64,000 bases of DNA from Actinomycetospora soli (lineage in GTDB: Bacteria > Actinomycetota > Actinomycetes > Mycobacteriales > Pseudonocardiaceae): assembly GCF_021026295.1 (NCBI RefSeq), contig NZ_JAJNDA010000003.1:310001-374000 (forward strand). The letters are read 5' to 3'. Within the stretch, counting starts at the first letter, position 1. The number at the start of each line of letters is the position of its first letter. Below the pieces are notes generated by a model. That model was given only the letters and a program-made list of their open reading frames with translations, was not told where the DNA came from and made no database searches. Below, piece by piece: positions 1 to 6,107 of this stretch. Made by a program: the position numbers and the translations under genes.

Positions 1-6
1 GGTGGT

Positions 7-762
7 GTGTTCCCGCTCATCGACCACCAGTCCTTCGTCCGTCCGGAGGCTGCCGCTCCCTCGGGTGACACCCGACCGGCGATGATCCCGGCCGCACGCA
101 CCCCCTCCTCGGAGCGGGCGGTGCCGGGCTCGCTCTTCGCGCCGACCCAGCAGCGCTCCCCCGAGGCGCCCGGGCTCTCCGTGCTCGTCGTCGACGGCGA
201 CGAGCGTCGTCGCGACGCGCTCACCCGCTCCCTCGTCGAGGCCGGGGCCGGCACCGTCCTCGAGTCGTCCTCGGCCGAGGACGCCCGCCGCCGCGCCCGC
301 TCCGGGCCGCCGTGCGAGCTCGCCGTCGTCGACCTGGGGCTCGTCGAGGGCGACGCCCTCGCCCTGATCGCCGAGCTGCGGGCCGACGGCTGGCGTGCGG
401 TCGCGGTCGGCCCCGACGACCACACCGCCGCGCAGGCCGCGTTCGGGGTCGGGGCGCTCGCGTACCTGACGTCGGACTCCGGGGTCTGCCGCGTCGTCGA
501 GCCCGACGCCCCGGTCCCCTCGCCGACCGGCACGGGCACCCGGATCGCGGCCGTCGACGGCGCCCCGCGCGAGCTCTCGCAGCGCGAGGTCCAGGTGCTC
601 CAGCAGGTCGCGGACGGCCACTCCAACTCCGAGATCGGCTCGGAGCTCGGCCTCTCGGCGCTGACCGTCAAGTCCCACCTCTCGCGGATCGGGCGCAAGC
701 TCGGCACCGGCGACCGCGCCCAGATGGTCGCGCTCGCCATGCGCGCCGGCGTGGTGCGCTGA
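7..762 (+). CDS. LuxR/NarL-type response regulator with atypical receiver
   Basis: A 251-residue two-component response regulator that should bind DNA as a phosphorylation-dependent or -independent transcription factor. Residues 1-54 are a Pro/Ala-rich extension. Residues 55-160 form a receiver-like domain with acidic pair Asp63/Asp65 and candidate phosphoacceptor Asp109 (AVVDLGL). The conserved lysine expected after the fifth strand is missing; the stretch near 150-158 reads ALAYLTSDS. Residues 190-247 are a clear LuxR helix-turn-helix (LSQREVQVL ... LTVKSHLSRIGRKL). The frame is open to the window edge, so the true start may lie upstream and the GTG at 7 is provisional. No cognate kinase is seen next to it. 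Confidence 0.85.
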   Translation: MFPLIDHQSFVRPEAAAPSGDTRPAMIPAARTPSSERAVPGSLFAPTQQRSPEAPGLSVLVVDGDERRRDALTRSLVEAGAGTVLESSSAEDARRRARSGPPCELAVVDLGLVEGDALALIAELRADGWRAVAVGPDDHTAAQAAFGVGALAYLTSDSGVCRVVEPDAPVPSPTGTGTRIAAVDGAPRELSQREVQVLQQVADGHSNSEIGSELGLSALTVKSHLSRIGRKLGTGDRAQMVALAMRAGVVR

Positions 763-776
763 CGTCCACCGCCCTC

Positions 777-830
777 GTGGCAGGACGGCGTCGAGGTCGC
801 CGCGCGGCAGCGACGACGCTTTCCTGCCAC
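777..830. repeat. Intergenic repeat with inverted arms, copy 1 of the GCTTTCCTGCCAC family
   Basis: Arms GTGGCAGGA (777-785) and TCCTGCCAC (822-830) are perfect inverted repeats. The right part (808-830, core ACGACGCTTTCCTGCCAC) recurs at 20003-20025 with 22 of 23 bases identical. It lies 28 bases upstream of the enoyl-CoA hydratase start. It could be a dispersed palindromic element or a regulator site; the sequence alone does not decide. Confidence 0.6.
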
Positions 831-858
831 CGGGGTGGGGCGGCTAGCGTGCCGCCCC

Positions 859-1647
859 GTGACCGAACTCGTGCACCTCGACGTCGCCGCCGGCCGGGCG
901 ACGATCACGCTGGACTCGCCGACCAACCGCAACGCGCTCTCCGCCCAGCTGCGCCGCGAACTGCGTGCGCACCTGGAGACCGCGCTGGCCGACGACGCCG
1001 TCCGGGTGGTGGTGCTGACCCACACCGGCACGGTGTTCTGCTCCGGCATGGACCTGCGGGAGTCCCGGGGAGCCGGGTCCGGCGACCAGGGCGTGCAGGA
1101 GTTCCCGGCGATCCTGCACCTGCTGTGGACCTCGCCGAAGCCCGTGGTGGCGCGTCTCGCCGGACCGGCGCGCGCCGGCGGGGTCGGCCTCGTCGCAGCG
1201 TGCGACATCGCCCTCGCCGCGCGTGCGGGTGACGGGTCGAAGGGCGCGACCTTCGCCTTCAGCGAGGTGCGCATCGGCGTGGTGCCCGCCGTCATCTCGG
1301 TCCCGGTGCTGCCGCGCCTGCTCCCCCGGGCCGCGCACGAACTCATGCTCACGGGCGAGGTCTTCGACGCCGACCGGGCGGCCGCCGTCGGGCTCCTCAA
1401 CGCCGCGGTCGACGCGGACGCGCTGGACGCCGAGGTGGACCGCTACGTCGCGATGCTCGCCCTGGGCGCCCCGACGGCGCTGGCCGCGACCAAGGAGATG
1501 CTGCGCCGCACCCCGGAACAGGACATGGCCGCCGACTTCGACGCCATGCTCGCGCTCTCCGCGGAGTTCTTCGCCTCCGAGGAAGGGCAGGAGGGCATGG
1601 CGGCGTTCGCGGAGAAGCGTCCTCCCAGGTGGGCTGCGCCCTCGTGA
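859..1647 (+). CDS. Enoyl-CoA hydratase/isomerase (crotonase) family
   Basis: A 262-residue crotonase-fold protein, the usual family length, probably acting on an acyl-CoA in fatty-acid or similar degradation. It has the N-terminal strand pair (ATITLDSPTNRNALS), the oxyanion-hole region GPARAGGVGLVAACDIALAA and the FAFSEVRIGVVPA segment with the position of a catalytic glutamate. I chose the GTG at 859 rather than an in-frame start at 835. The -10-like TAGCGT at 845-850 lies 8 bases ahead, which suits a leaderless message, and the protein then begins like family members. The substrate cannot be read from the sequence. A convergent hairpin follows the stop. Confidence 0.9.
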   Translation: MTELVHLDVAAGRATITLDSPTNRNALSAQLRRELRAHLETALADDAVRVVVLTHTGTVFCSGMDLRESRGAGSGDQGVQEFPAILHLLWTSPKPVVARLAGPARAGGVGLVAACDIALAARAGDGSKGATFAFSEVRIGVVPAVISVPVLPRLLPRAAHELMLTGEVFDADRAAAVGLLNAAVDADALDAEVDRYVAMLALGAPTALAATKEMLRRTPEQDMAADFDAMLALSAEFFASEEGQEGMAAFAEKRPPRWAAPS

Positions 1648-1683
1648 GCACTAACGGTCGCTATAGCAGCCTTTAGTGCTCAC
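1644..1683. terminator. Bidirectional hairpin spanning two convergent stop codons
   Basis: Arms GTGAGCACTAA (1644-1654) and TTAGTGCTCAC (1673-1683) are perfect 11-base inverted repeats, and the loop holds the palindrome GCTATAGC. The left arm contains the stop of the enoyl-CoA hydratase gene and the right arm the stop of the small gene on the other strand, so one hairpin could end both transcripts. Confidence 0.7.
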
Positions 1684-1769
1684 GTGCGGAGCACATGGAG
1701 GACGAGCACCAGCAGGATCAGGGCGATGAGGGTGCCCGTGACCCACAGCCGGGCGTAGCGGCGGCTCAC
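1680..1769 (-). CDS. Tiny single-pass membrane protein (29 aa)
   Basis: A 29-residue protein with a basic N-terminus (VSRRYARLW) and one hydrophobic helix (VTGTLIALILLVLVLHV). Its GTG start overlaps the stop of the preceding small gene in a GTGA arrangement, which implies translational coupling. The stop falls inside a terminator hairpin. I do not recognise a family. Coupling, composition and the placed terminator support it being real. Confidence 0.5.
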   Translation of the reverse strand: MSRRYARLWVTGTLIALILLVLVLHVLRT

Positions 1770-1969
1770 CGGTCGACGGGGCCGCTGCGGCGCTCGAGCG
1801 CCGCGAGGCGCCACGCCACGGTCCGCTCGACGAGGGTGTCCACCAGCGCGGCGAGCCCCCAGCACGCCGGGCCCACCACGCCGACGACGATGATCACCTG
1901 GAGCGTGAAGTCGAGCTGGGTGAGCCAGAGCTCGACCCCGTCCCACCAGGTCGCGACGGCGTGCAGCAC
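1766..1969 (-). CDS. Small membrane protein (67 aa), unknown function
   Basis: A 67-residue protein with a central hydrophobic segment (FTLQVIIVVGVVGPACWGLAALV) and a charged C-terminus rich in Arg. The GTG at 1969 lies 7 bases after the -10-like TACCGT (1982-1977), so the message is probably leaderless. It is the first gene of a two-gene unit with the 29-residue membrane peptide and is transcribed divergently from the MDR oxidoreductase. I know no function for it. Confidence 0.6.
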   Translation of the reverse strand: MLHAVATWWDGVELWLTQLDFTLQVIIVVGVVGPACWGLAALVDTLVERTVAWRLAALERRSGPVDR

Positions 1970-2044
1970 GACGGCCACGGTACCGGGGCCCCGCGATCGG
2001 GCTCCGGGCCGCTCCGTCTCCCGGCGCCCCCGGGCGCGCCCCGA

Positions 2045-2050
2045 TAGGTT
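2045..2050 (+). promoter_or_regulatory. -10 element for leaderless MDR oxidoreductase gene
   Basis: TAGGTT ends 6 bases before the ATG at 2057, so transcription would start on or beside the A of the start codon. There is no Shine-Dalgarno sequence. No clear -35 is seen. Confidence 0.5.
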
Positions 2051-2056
2051 CGGCGC

Positions 2057-3022
2057 ATGTTCGCCGTCTACGCGTCCGAGCCCAACGCCGACGATCCGCT
2101 CGCCTCCCTCGTCGTGGGTGAGCGTCCCGACCCCGAGGTCCCTGAGGGCTGGGTCCGGGTCAAGGTGGAGGCCGCCAGCCTCAACATGCACGACCTCTGG
2201 ACGCTGCGCGGCGTCGGCATCAAGCCCGAGCAGTTCCCCATGATCCTGGGCTGCGACGGCGCCGGCACCCTCGACGACGGCACCCCCGTCGTCCTGCACT
2301 CGCTCATGGGTGACCCGGACTGGAAGGGCGACGAGACCCTCGACCCGAAGCGCAAGATGCTCACCGAGTGGGCGCAGGGCAGCTTCGCCGACTACGTCGT
2401 CGTCCCGCAGCGCAACGCCGTCCCCCGCCCCGAGGGCATGTCGGCCGTCGCCGGCTCGGTCATGGGCACGGCCTGGCTGACCGCCTACCGCATGCTGTTC
2501 ACCAAGTCCGGCCTGCGCGGCGGCCAGACGATGCTCGTCCAGGGCGCCTCCGGCGGCGTCTCCACCGCCCTGATCGCCCTCGGCCGCGCCGCGGGCATGC
2601 AGGTGTGGGTCACCGGACGCACCGAGGAGAAGCGCGAGCTCGCGCTGCGCCTCGGCGCCCACCAGGTGTTCGAGTCGAACGGCAAGCTCCCGGGCAAGGT
2701 CCAGGCCGTGTTCGAGACCGTCGGCGAGGCCACCTGGAAGCACTCGGTGCGCTCGCTGGTGCCCGGCGGCACGATCGTCTGCTCCGGCGCCACGTCGGGC
2801 AACCAGCCGCCCGCCGAGCTCGCGCAGATGTTCTTCCTGCAGAAGAACCTGGTCGGCTCGACCATGGGCACCCTCGACGAGCTGCGTGACCTGCTCGACT
2901 TCGTCGCCACCACCGGCATCACCCCGGAGGTCGGCCAGGAGCTGCCGATGACCGACGCCGAGGCCGGCTTCCGCTCCATGTTCGACGGCGAGACCGCCGG
3001 CAAGATCGTCTTCACCCGCTGA
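2057..3022 (+). CDS. Zinc-free MDR/quinone-oxidoreductase-type dehydrogenase
   Basis: A 321-residue medium-chain dehydrogenase/reductase. The N-terminal GroES-like half reads VKVEAASLNMHDLWTLRG ... PMILGCDGAG. The Rossmann half has the nucleotide-binding loop VQGASGGVSTALIALGRAAG. The structural-zinc cysteine cluster of true alcohol dehydrogenases is absent, so an NADPH-dependent quinone or enone reductase-like activity is likely; the substrate is unknown. The ATG at 2057 sits just behind a -10 box, giving a leaderless transcript. A strong hairpin terminator follows at 3029-3064. Confidence 0.9.
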   Translation: MFAVYASEPNADDPLASLVVGERPDPEVPEGWVRVKVEAASLNMHDLWTLRGVGIKPEQFPMILGCDGAGTLDDGTPVVLHSLMGDPDWKGDETLDPKRKMLTEWAQGSFADYVVVPQRNAVPRPEGMSAVAGSVMGTAWLTAYRMLFTKSGLRGGQTMLVQGASGGVSTALIALGRAAGMQVWVTGRTEEKRELALRLGAHQVFESNGKLPGKVQAVFETVGEATWKHSVRSLVPGGTIVCSGATSGNQPPAELAQMFFLQKNLVGSTMGTLDELRDLLDFVATTGITPEVGQELPMTDAEAGFRSMFDGETAGKIVFTR

Positions 3023-3028
3023 ACCGCG

Positions 3029-3064
3029 TCCCGACGACGGGTCCCCCGCGACCCGTCGTCGGGA
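3029..3064 (+). terminator. Hairpin terminator after MDR gene
   Basis: TCCCGACGACGGGT (3029-3042) and ACCCGTCGTCGGGA (3051-3064) form a perfect 14-bp stem with an 8-base loop, starting 6 bases after the stop. There is no long T tract, as is common in high-GC actinobacteria. Confidence 0.75.
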
Positions 3065-3066
3065 AT

Positions 3067-3092
3067 GTTTGATCTTTCCGGGCTCCGGGAAT
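3067..3092 (+). promoter_or_regulatory. SigF/SigB-type promoter ahead of the sigma gene
   Basis: GTTT (3067-3070), a 16-base spacer, then GGGAAT (3087-3092) fits the actinobacterial SigF-class consensus GTTT-N15/16-GGGTAT with one change. It lies 130 bases upstream of a SigF-family gene, so autoregulation is a reasonable inference. Confidence 0.5.
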
Positions 3093-3221
3093 GGCTATTA
3101 CCCAGGGTTGAGCAACCAGTCTTGGTTCGGGCCTGCCGTCTCCGGTGGCCTGTTGCTCCCCCGTCGTGGTTCACACCGCAGCCAGGCGGACCGCATCCAT
3201 GCGCGTCTGTGAGGTCTGCCC

Positions 3222-4034
3222 GTGTCCGAGCGCACCAGTGCCTACGACCAGTACGCCCCGCAGCTGGAGGAACTCGCCTCCCTGCCGGCGGACGACCCCC
3301 GACGCGACCGGCTCACCGCCGAACTCACCGACGCGTTCCGGCCGGTCGCCCGCAACATCGCGCGTCGCTTCTCGCGCCGCGGCGAGGCCGTCGACGACCT
3401 CGAGCAGGTCGCCGCGATCGGCCTGCTGCACGCCCTGCGACGGTTCGACCCGGACCAGGGCCGCGACTTCCTGTCCTACGCGGTCCCGACCATGATGGGC
3501 GAGGTCCGCCGCCACTTCCGCGACTCGGCCTGGGCCATCCGCACCCCGCGCGGGGTGAAGGACCGCTACCTGCAGGTCGGCACCGCGTCGACGACGCTCG
3601 GCCAGCAGCTCGGGCGCGCCCCCACGGCCACCGAGCTCGCCGAGCACCTCGGGATCGACCGCGAGGAGGTCATCGAGGCGATCTCGGCGCACCACTCGTA
3701 CCGGCCGGACTCGCTCGACTCGACGCTCACGCAGGGCACCGACACGACGGTCGCCGACGTCCTCGGCCACGACGACCCGGACCTCGCGCACGTCGAGTCG
3801 CGGGCCCTCGTGCGGGACCTCGTCGGCACGCTGCCCGAGCGCGAGCGCACGATCCTCGTGCTGCGCTTCGTGCACGAGAAGACGCAGTCGGAGATCGCGG
3901 AGCGGCTCTCGATCTCCCAGATGCACGTCTCGCGGCTGCTCTCCCAGACCCTGGAGCGCCTCCGCGAGCGCGCCCGGGTCCGGGACGCGACCTCCGCCGG
4001 TCAGTCGTCCGCGGTGATCGCCAAGAGCGCCTGA
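3222..4034 (+). CDS. SigF/SigB-family RNA polymerase sigma factor
   Basis: A 270-residue group 3 sigma factor. Region 2 is around residues 35-105 (VDDLEQVAAIGLLHALRRFDP ... FLSYAVPTMMGEVRRHFRD), region 3 around 120-165 and region 4 around 195-255, with the helix-turn-helix SEIAERLSISQMHVSRLL. It resembles the stress and differentiation factors of Streptomyces and Mycobacterium. The GTG at 3222 is preceded by GAGGT at 3211-3215. No anti-sigma (RsbW/UsfX-like) gene adjoins it, unlike the usual sigF operon. Its last 34 bases overlap the 3' end of the convergent FAD-protein gene. Confidence 0.9.
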   Translation: MSERTSAYDQYAPQLEELASLPADDPRRDRLTAELTDAFRPVARNIARRFSRRGEAVDDLEQVAAIGLLHALRRFDPDQGRDFLSYAVPTMMGEVRRHFRDSAWAIRTPRGVKDRYLQVGTASTTLGQQLGRAPTATELAEHLGIDREEVIEAISAHHSYRPDSLDSTLTQGTDTTVADVLGHDDPDLAHVESRALVRDLVGTLPERERTILVLRFVHEKTQSEIAERLSISQMHVSRLLSQTLERLRERARVRDATSAGQSSAVIAKSA

Positions 4035-5935
4035 GCGACCGCGTCGTTCGCGCGGAAGCTGAGGCTGTTCGTGTTCGGCCGGGTGAACGCACCCGGTAGC
4101 CGCACCGTGGTGTGCGGCCCGATCGCGAACAGCCGCGGGTGCGGCTCCTGCTCGGGGCCGGTGAGCACCCGGTGGTCGGCGGGGTCCACGGGGACGAGAC
4201 CCGTGGAGTGCTCGACGACGCCGGAGTAGTCGTCGCCGCGCGAGCAGGCGTTCCAGCTCAGCGTCTCCTCGTCGACGAGTCCGGCCCGCATCAGCGAGCG
4301 CAGCATCGGGTCGGAGCTGCGGCGCACGCTGGGTGAGGCGAGCCGGGCGTCGACGAACGTCGTGGCCCGGGTCGGCGGCGCGTCCAGCGCCGCGCCGGTG
4401 GCCACGAACGACGGCGTGCTCTCGTCGATCTCCACCGACACGCCCGACCCCAGGAACGTCACGAACCCGGCCCGGTTGAGCGCGAGCAGCTGACGCAGCC
4501 GCGGCCCGGGCGGCCCGCTCGCGAGCGACGAGAACAGGTTCTGCCACCAGCCCAGGTCGCGGGCCCGCGACTTCGCGGTGAGCGCGCCACGGCTGGTGAG
4601 CTCGACCGACTGCATGTAGGCGCTCAGGATCGCCGTGAAGGCGCCCAGCTCCTCGGTGTGCGTCGGGTCGACGTGTCGCGCGAGGTCGTCGCTGATGTAG
4701 GTCCGCAGGAACTTATGCAGCGTGTCGGGGTCGGTCCGCAGCCCGTCGAGCGGCCGGTCGAGCTGCTCGAAGTCGAGCCGGTCGGCCTCGTCCGGCACGT
4801 GGTGCTCGACGAGCCGCTCCCGCTCCACCGAGTACCAGTCCACCTCGGCGTAGGCCGCGGCGAAGGTGTCCCAGTCGCCGACGACGCGGTCGGGGTGGCC
4901 GTGGAAGAGCTCGTGGTACCAGCCCCAGCCTGCCTCCTTGGCGATGAGCGGCCACGCGTCCTTGCGCAGGCTCACCCCGCCCTGCCGGGCCGCGAGCTCG
5001 TCGACCTGGTCCGGCCCGAAGAACCGCGGCAGCGGCGGGCGCGGTCCGATCAGCGTGTACTCGGTCTTCGCGTGGTACGGCACGCCCCGGCCGGAGCCGA
5101 CGTGCAGCGACACCTCGCGGCCCGACGGGACGTAGACCAGGCGACCGCGCCCGGACCCGTCGTCGGGACCCTCCGGGTCCTCCTCGAAACGGCCGCCGCG
5201 ACCCTCGAAGAGCAGGACCATGAGGTCGATGAACGCGAGGCCCATCCCGCGCGCGAGCACGGTCTCCCCCGGCGGGATCGTGTCCAGCTCCGAGTCCGAC
5301 GTCTGCTCGGGCGCGAAGTAGCGCAGCCCGAGGCGCTGCGAGCAGCGCAGCAGGGCGGCCTCGTCGTCGGTCGGGGCGGCGTCGAGGTGGCCGGAGGCGA
5401 GGACGACGGCGTCCGCGTGGAGCACGTCACCGTCCTCGAGCCGGACCCGACGCAGGTCGCCGTCGACGAGGCCCGCCGCGCGCTGCTGGTGGACGTGGAC
5501 GCGGACGCCGTCGGGGGCGGAGGCGAGGACGCGGTCGAGGACGTCCGCGAGGTAGTGGCTCTGCAGCTGCCGGGTGGGGAACGTGGCGCCGGTCAGCGAC
5601 CGGATCTCCTCGCCGACGCGGCCCTCGGGCTCCGCGTGCGCGTCCCGGACCTCCTCGGCCCACTCGATGAGGCTCGGGCCGGGGACGATCGGGCCGGTGC
5701 ACGTGACCGAGTCGTCGGTCCACATCGTCACGTCCGCCGCCATGGAGTTCATCCACAGCAGCTCGGACTGCGCCGTGCGCCAGATCCGGCCGGAGCCGGC
5801 GGGGTACGGGTCGACGAGGTGGACGTCGAGCGGATGCTCGGCGTCGACCCCCGCGCCGGGCGCGCCGGCGACGAGACGTTCCAGCACCCCGGTCCCGCGT
5901 GGTCCGCCACCGACGATCACGACCGAACGCGTCAT
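4001..5935 (-). CDS. FAD/NAD(P)-binding protein, large flavoprotein
   Basis: A 644-residue protein with an N-terminal dinucleotide-binding loop (VVIVGGGPRGTGVLERL, residues 5-21) and a second Rossmann-like stretch (DADAVVLASGHLD), as in the FAD-NAD(P)-binding family. No substrate can be assigned. The ATG at 5935 lies 8 bases after TACCGT (5949-5944), so the mRNA is probably leaderless. A longer in-frame extension to 6187 is unlikely because it would cross the palindromic intergenic region. The 3' end overlaps the sigma factor gene by 34 bases on the other strand. Confidence 0.85.
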   Translation of the reverse strand: MTRSVVIVGGGPRGTGVLERLVAGAPGAGVDAEHPLDVHLVDPYPAGSGRIWRTAQSELLWMNSMAADVTMWTDDSVTCTGPIVPGPSLIEWAEEVRDAHAEPEGRVGEEIRSLTGATFPTRQLQSHYLADVLDRVLASAPDGVRVHVHQQRAAGLVDGDLRRVRLEDGDVLHADAVVLASGHLDAAPTDDEAALLRCSQRLGLRYFAPEQTSDSELDTIPPGETVLARGMGLAFIDLMVLLFEGRGGRFEEDPEGPDDGSGRGRLVYVPSGREVSLHVGSGRGVPYHAKTEYTLIGPRPPLPRFFGPDQVDELAARQGGVSLRKDAWPLIAKEAGWGWYHELFHGHPDRVVGDWDTFAAAYAEVDWYSVERERLVEHHVPDEADRLDFEQLDRPLDGLRTDPDTLHKFLRTYISDDLARHVDPTHTEELGAFTAILSAYMQSVELTSRGALTAKSRARDLGWWQNLFSSLASGPPGPRLRQLLALNRAGFVTFLGSGVSVEIDESTPSFVATGAALDAPPTRATTFVDARLASPSVRRSSDPMLRSLMRAGLVDEETLSWNACSRGDDYSGVVEHSTGLVPVDPADHRVLTGPEQEPHPRLFAIGPHTTVRLPGAFTRPNTNSLSFRANDAVAQALLAITADD

Positions 5936-6001
5936 GTCATCCGACGGTAGGCGCGGGACCGGGTCGCGGCCACCCGATGTGGCGCGGTCTCGTGGGCTGA
6001 T

Positions 6002-6024
6002 GTCAGCCGTGGCCCACCGCTGAC
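6002..6024. repeat. 23-base palindromic repeat, copy 1
   Basis: Arms GTCAGC and GCTGAC flank CGTGGCCCACC. The same 23-base design occurs twice in the proB-proA gap (36129-36151 and 36159-36181). It lies between two genes read in the same direction. Confidence 0.65.
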
Positions 6025-6064
6025 GCTCATCGTCAGGACGGCGCCACACCCGGGACGACGAAGA

Positions 6065-6089
6065 GCCCCGTCGCGATGTGCGACGGGGC
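6065..6089 (-). terminator. Hairpin terminator after the RNA helicase gene
   Basis: GCCCCGTCGC (6065-6074) and GCGACGGGGC (6080-6089) form a perfect 10-bp stem with a 5-base loop, 18 bases past the helicase stop on the minus strand. Confidence 0.75.
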
Positions 6090-6107
6090 CCTCCGGGTCG
6101 GTGCGGA

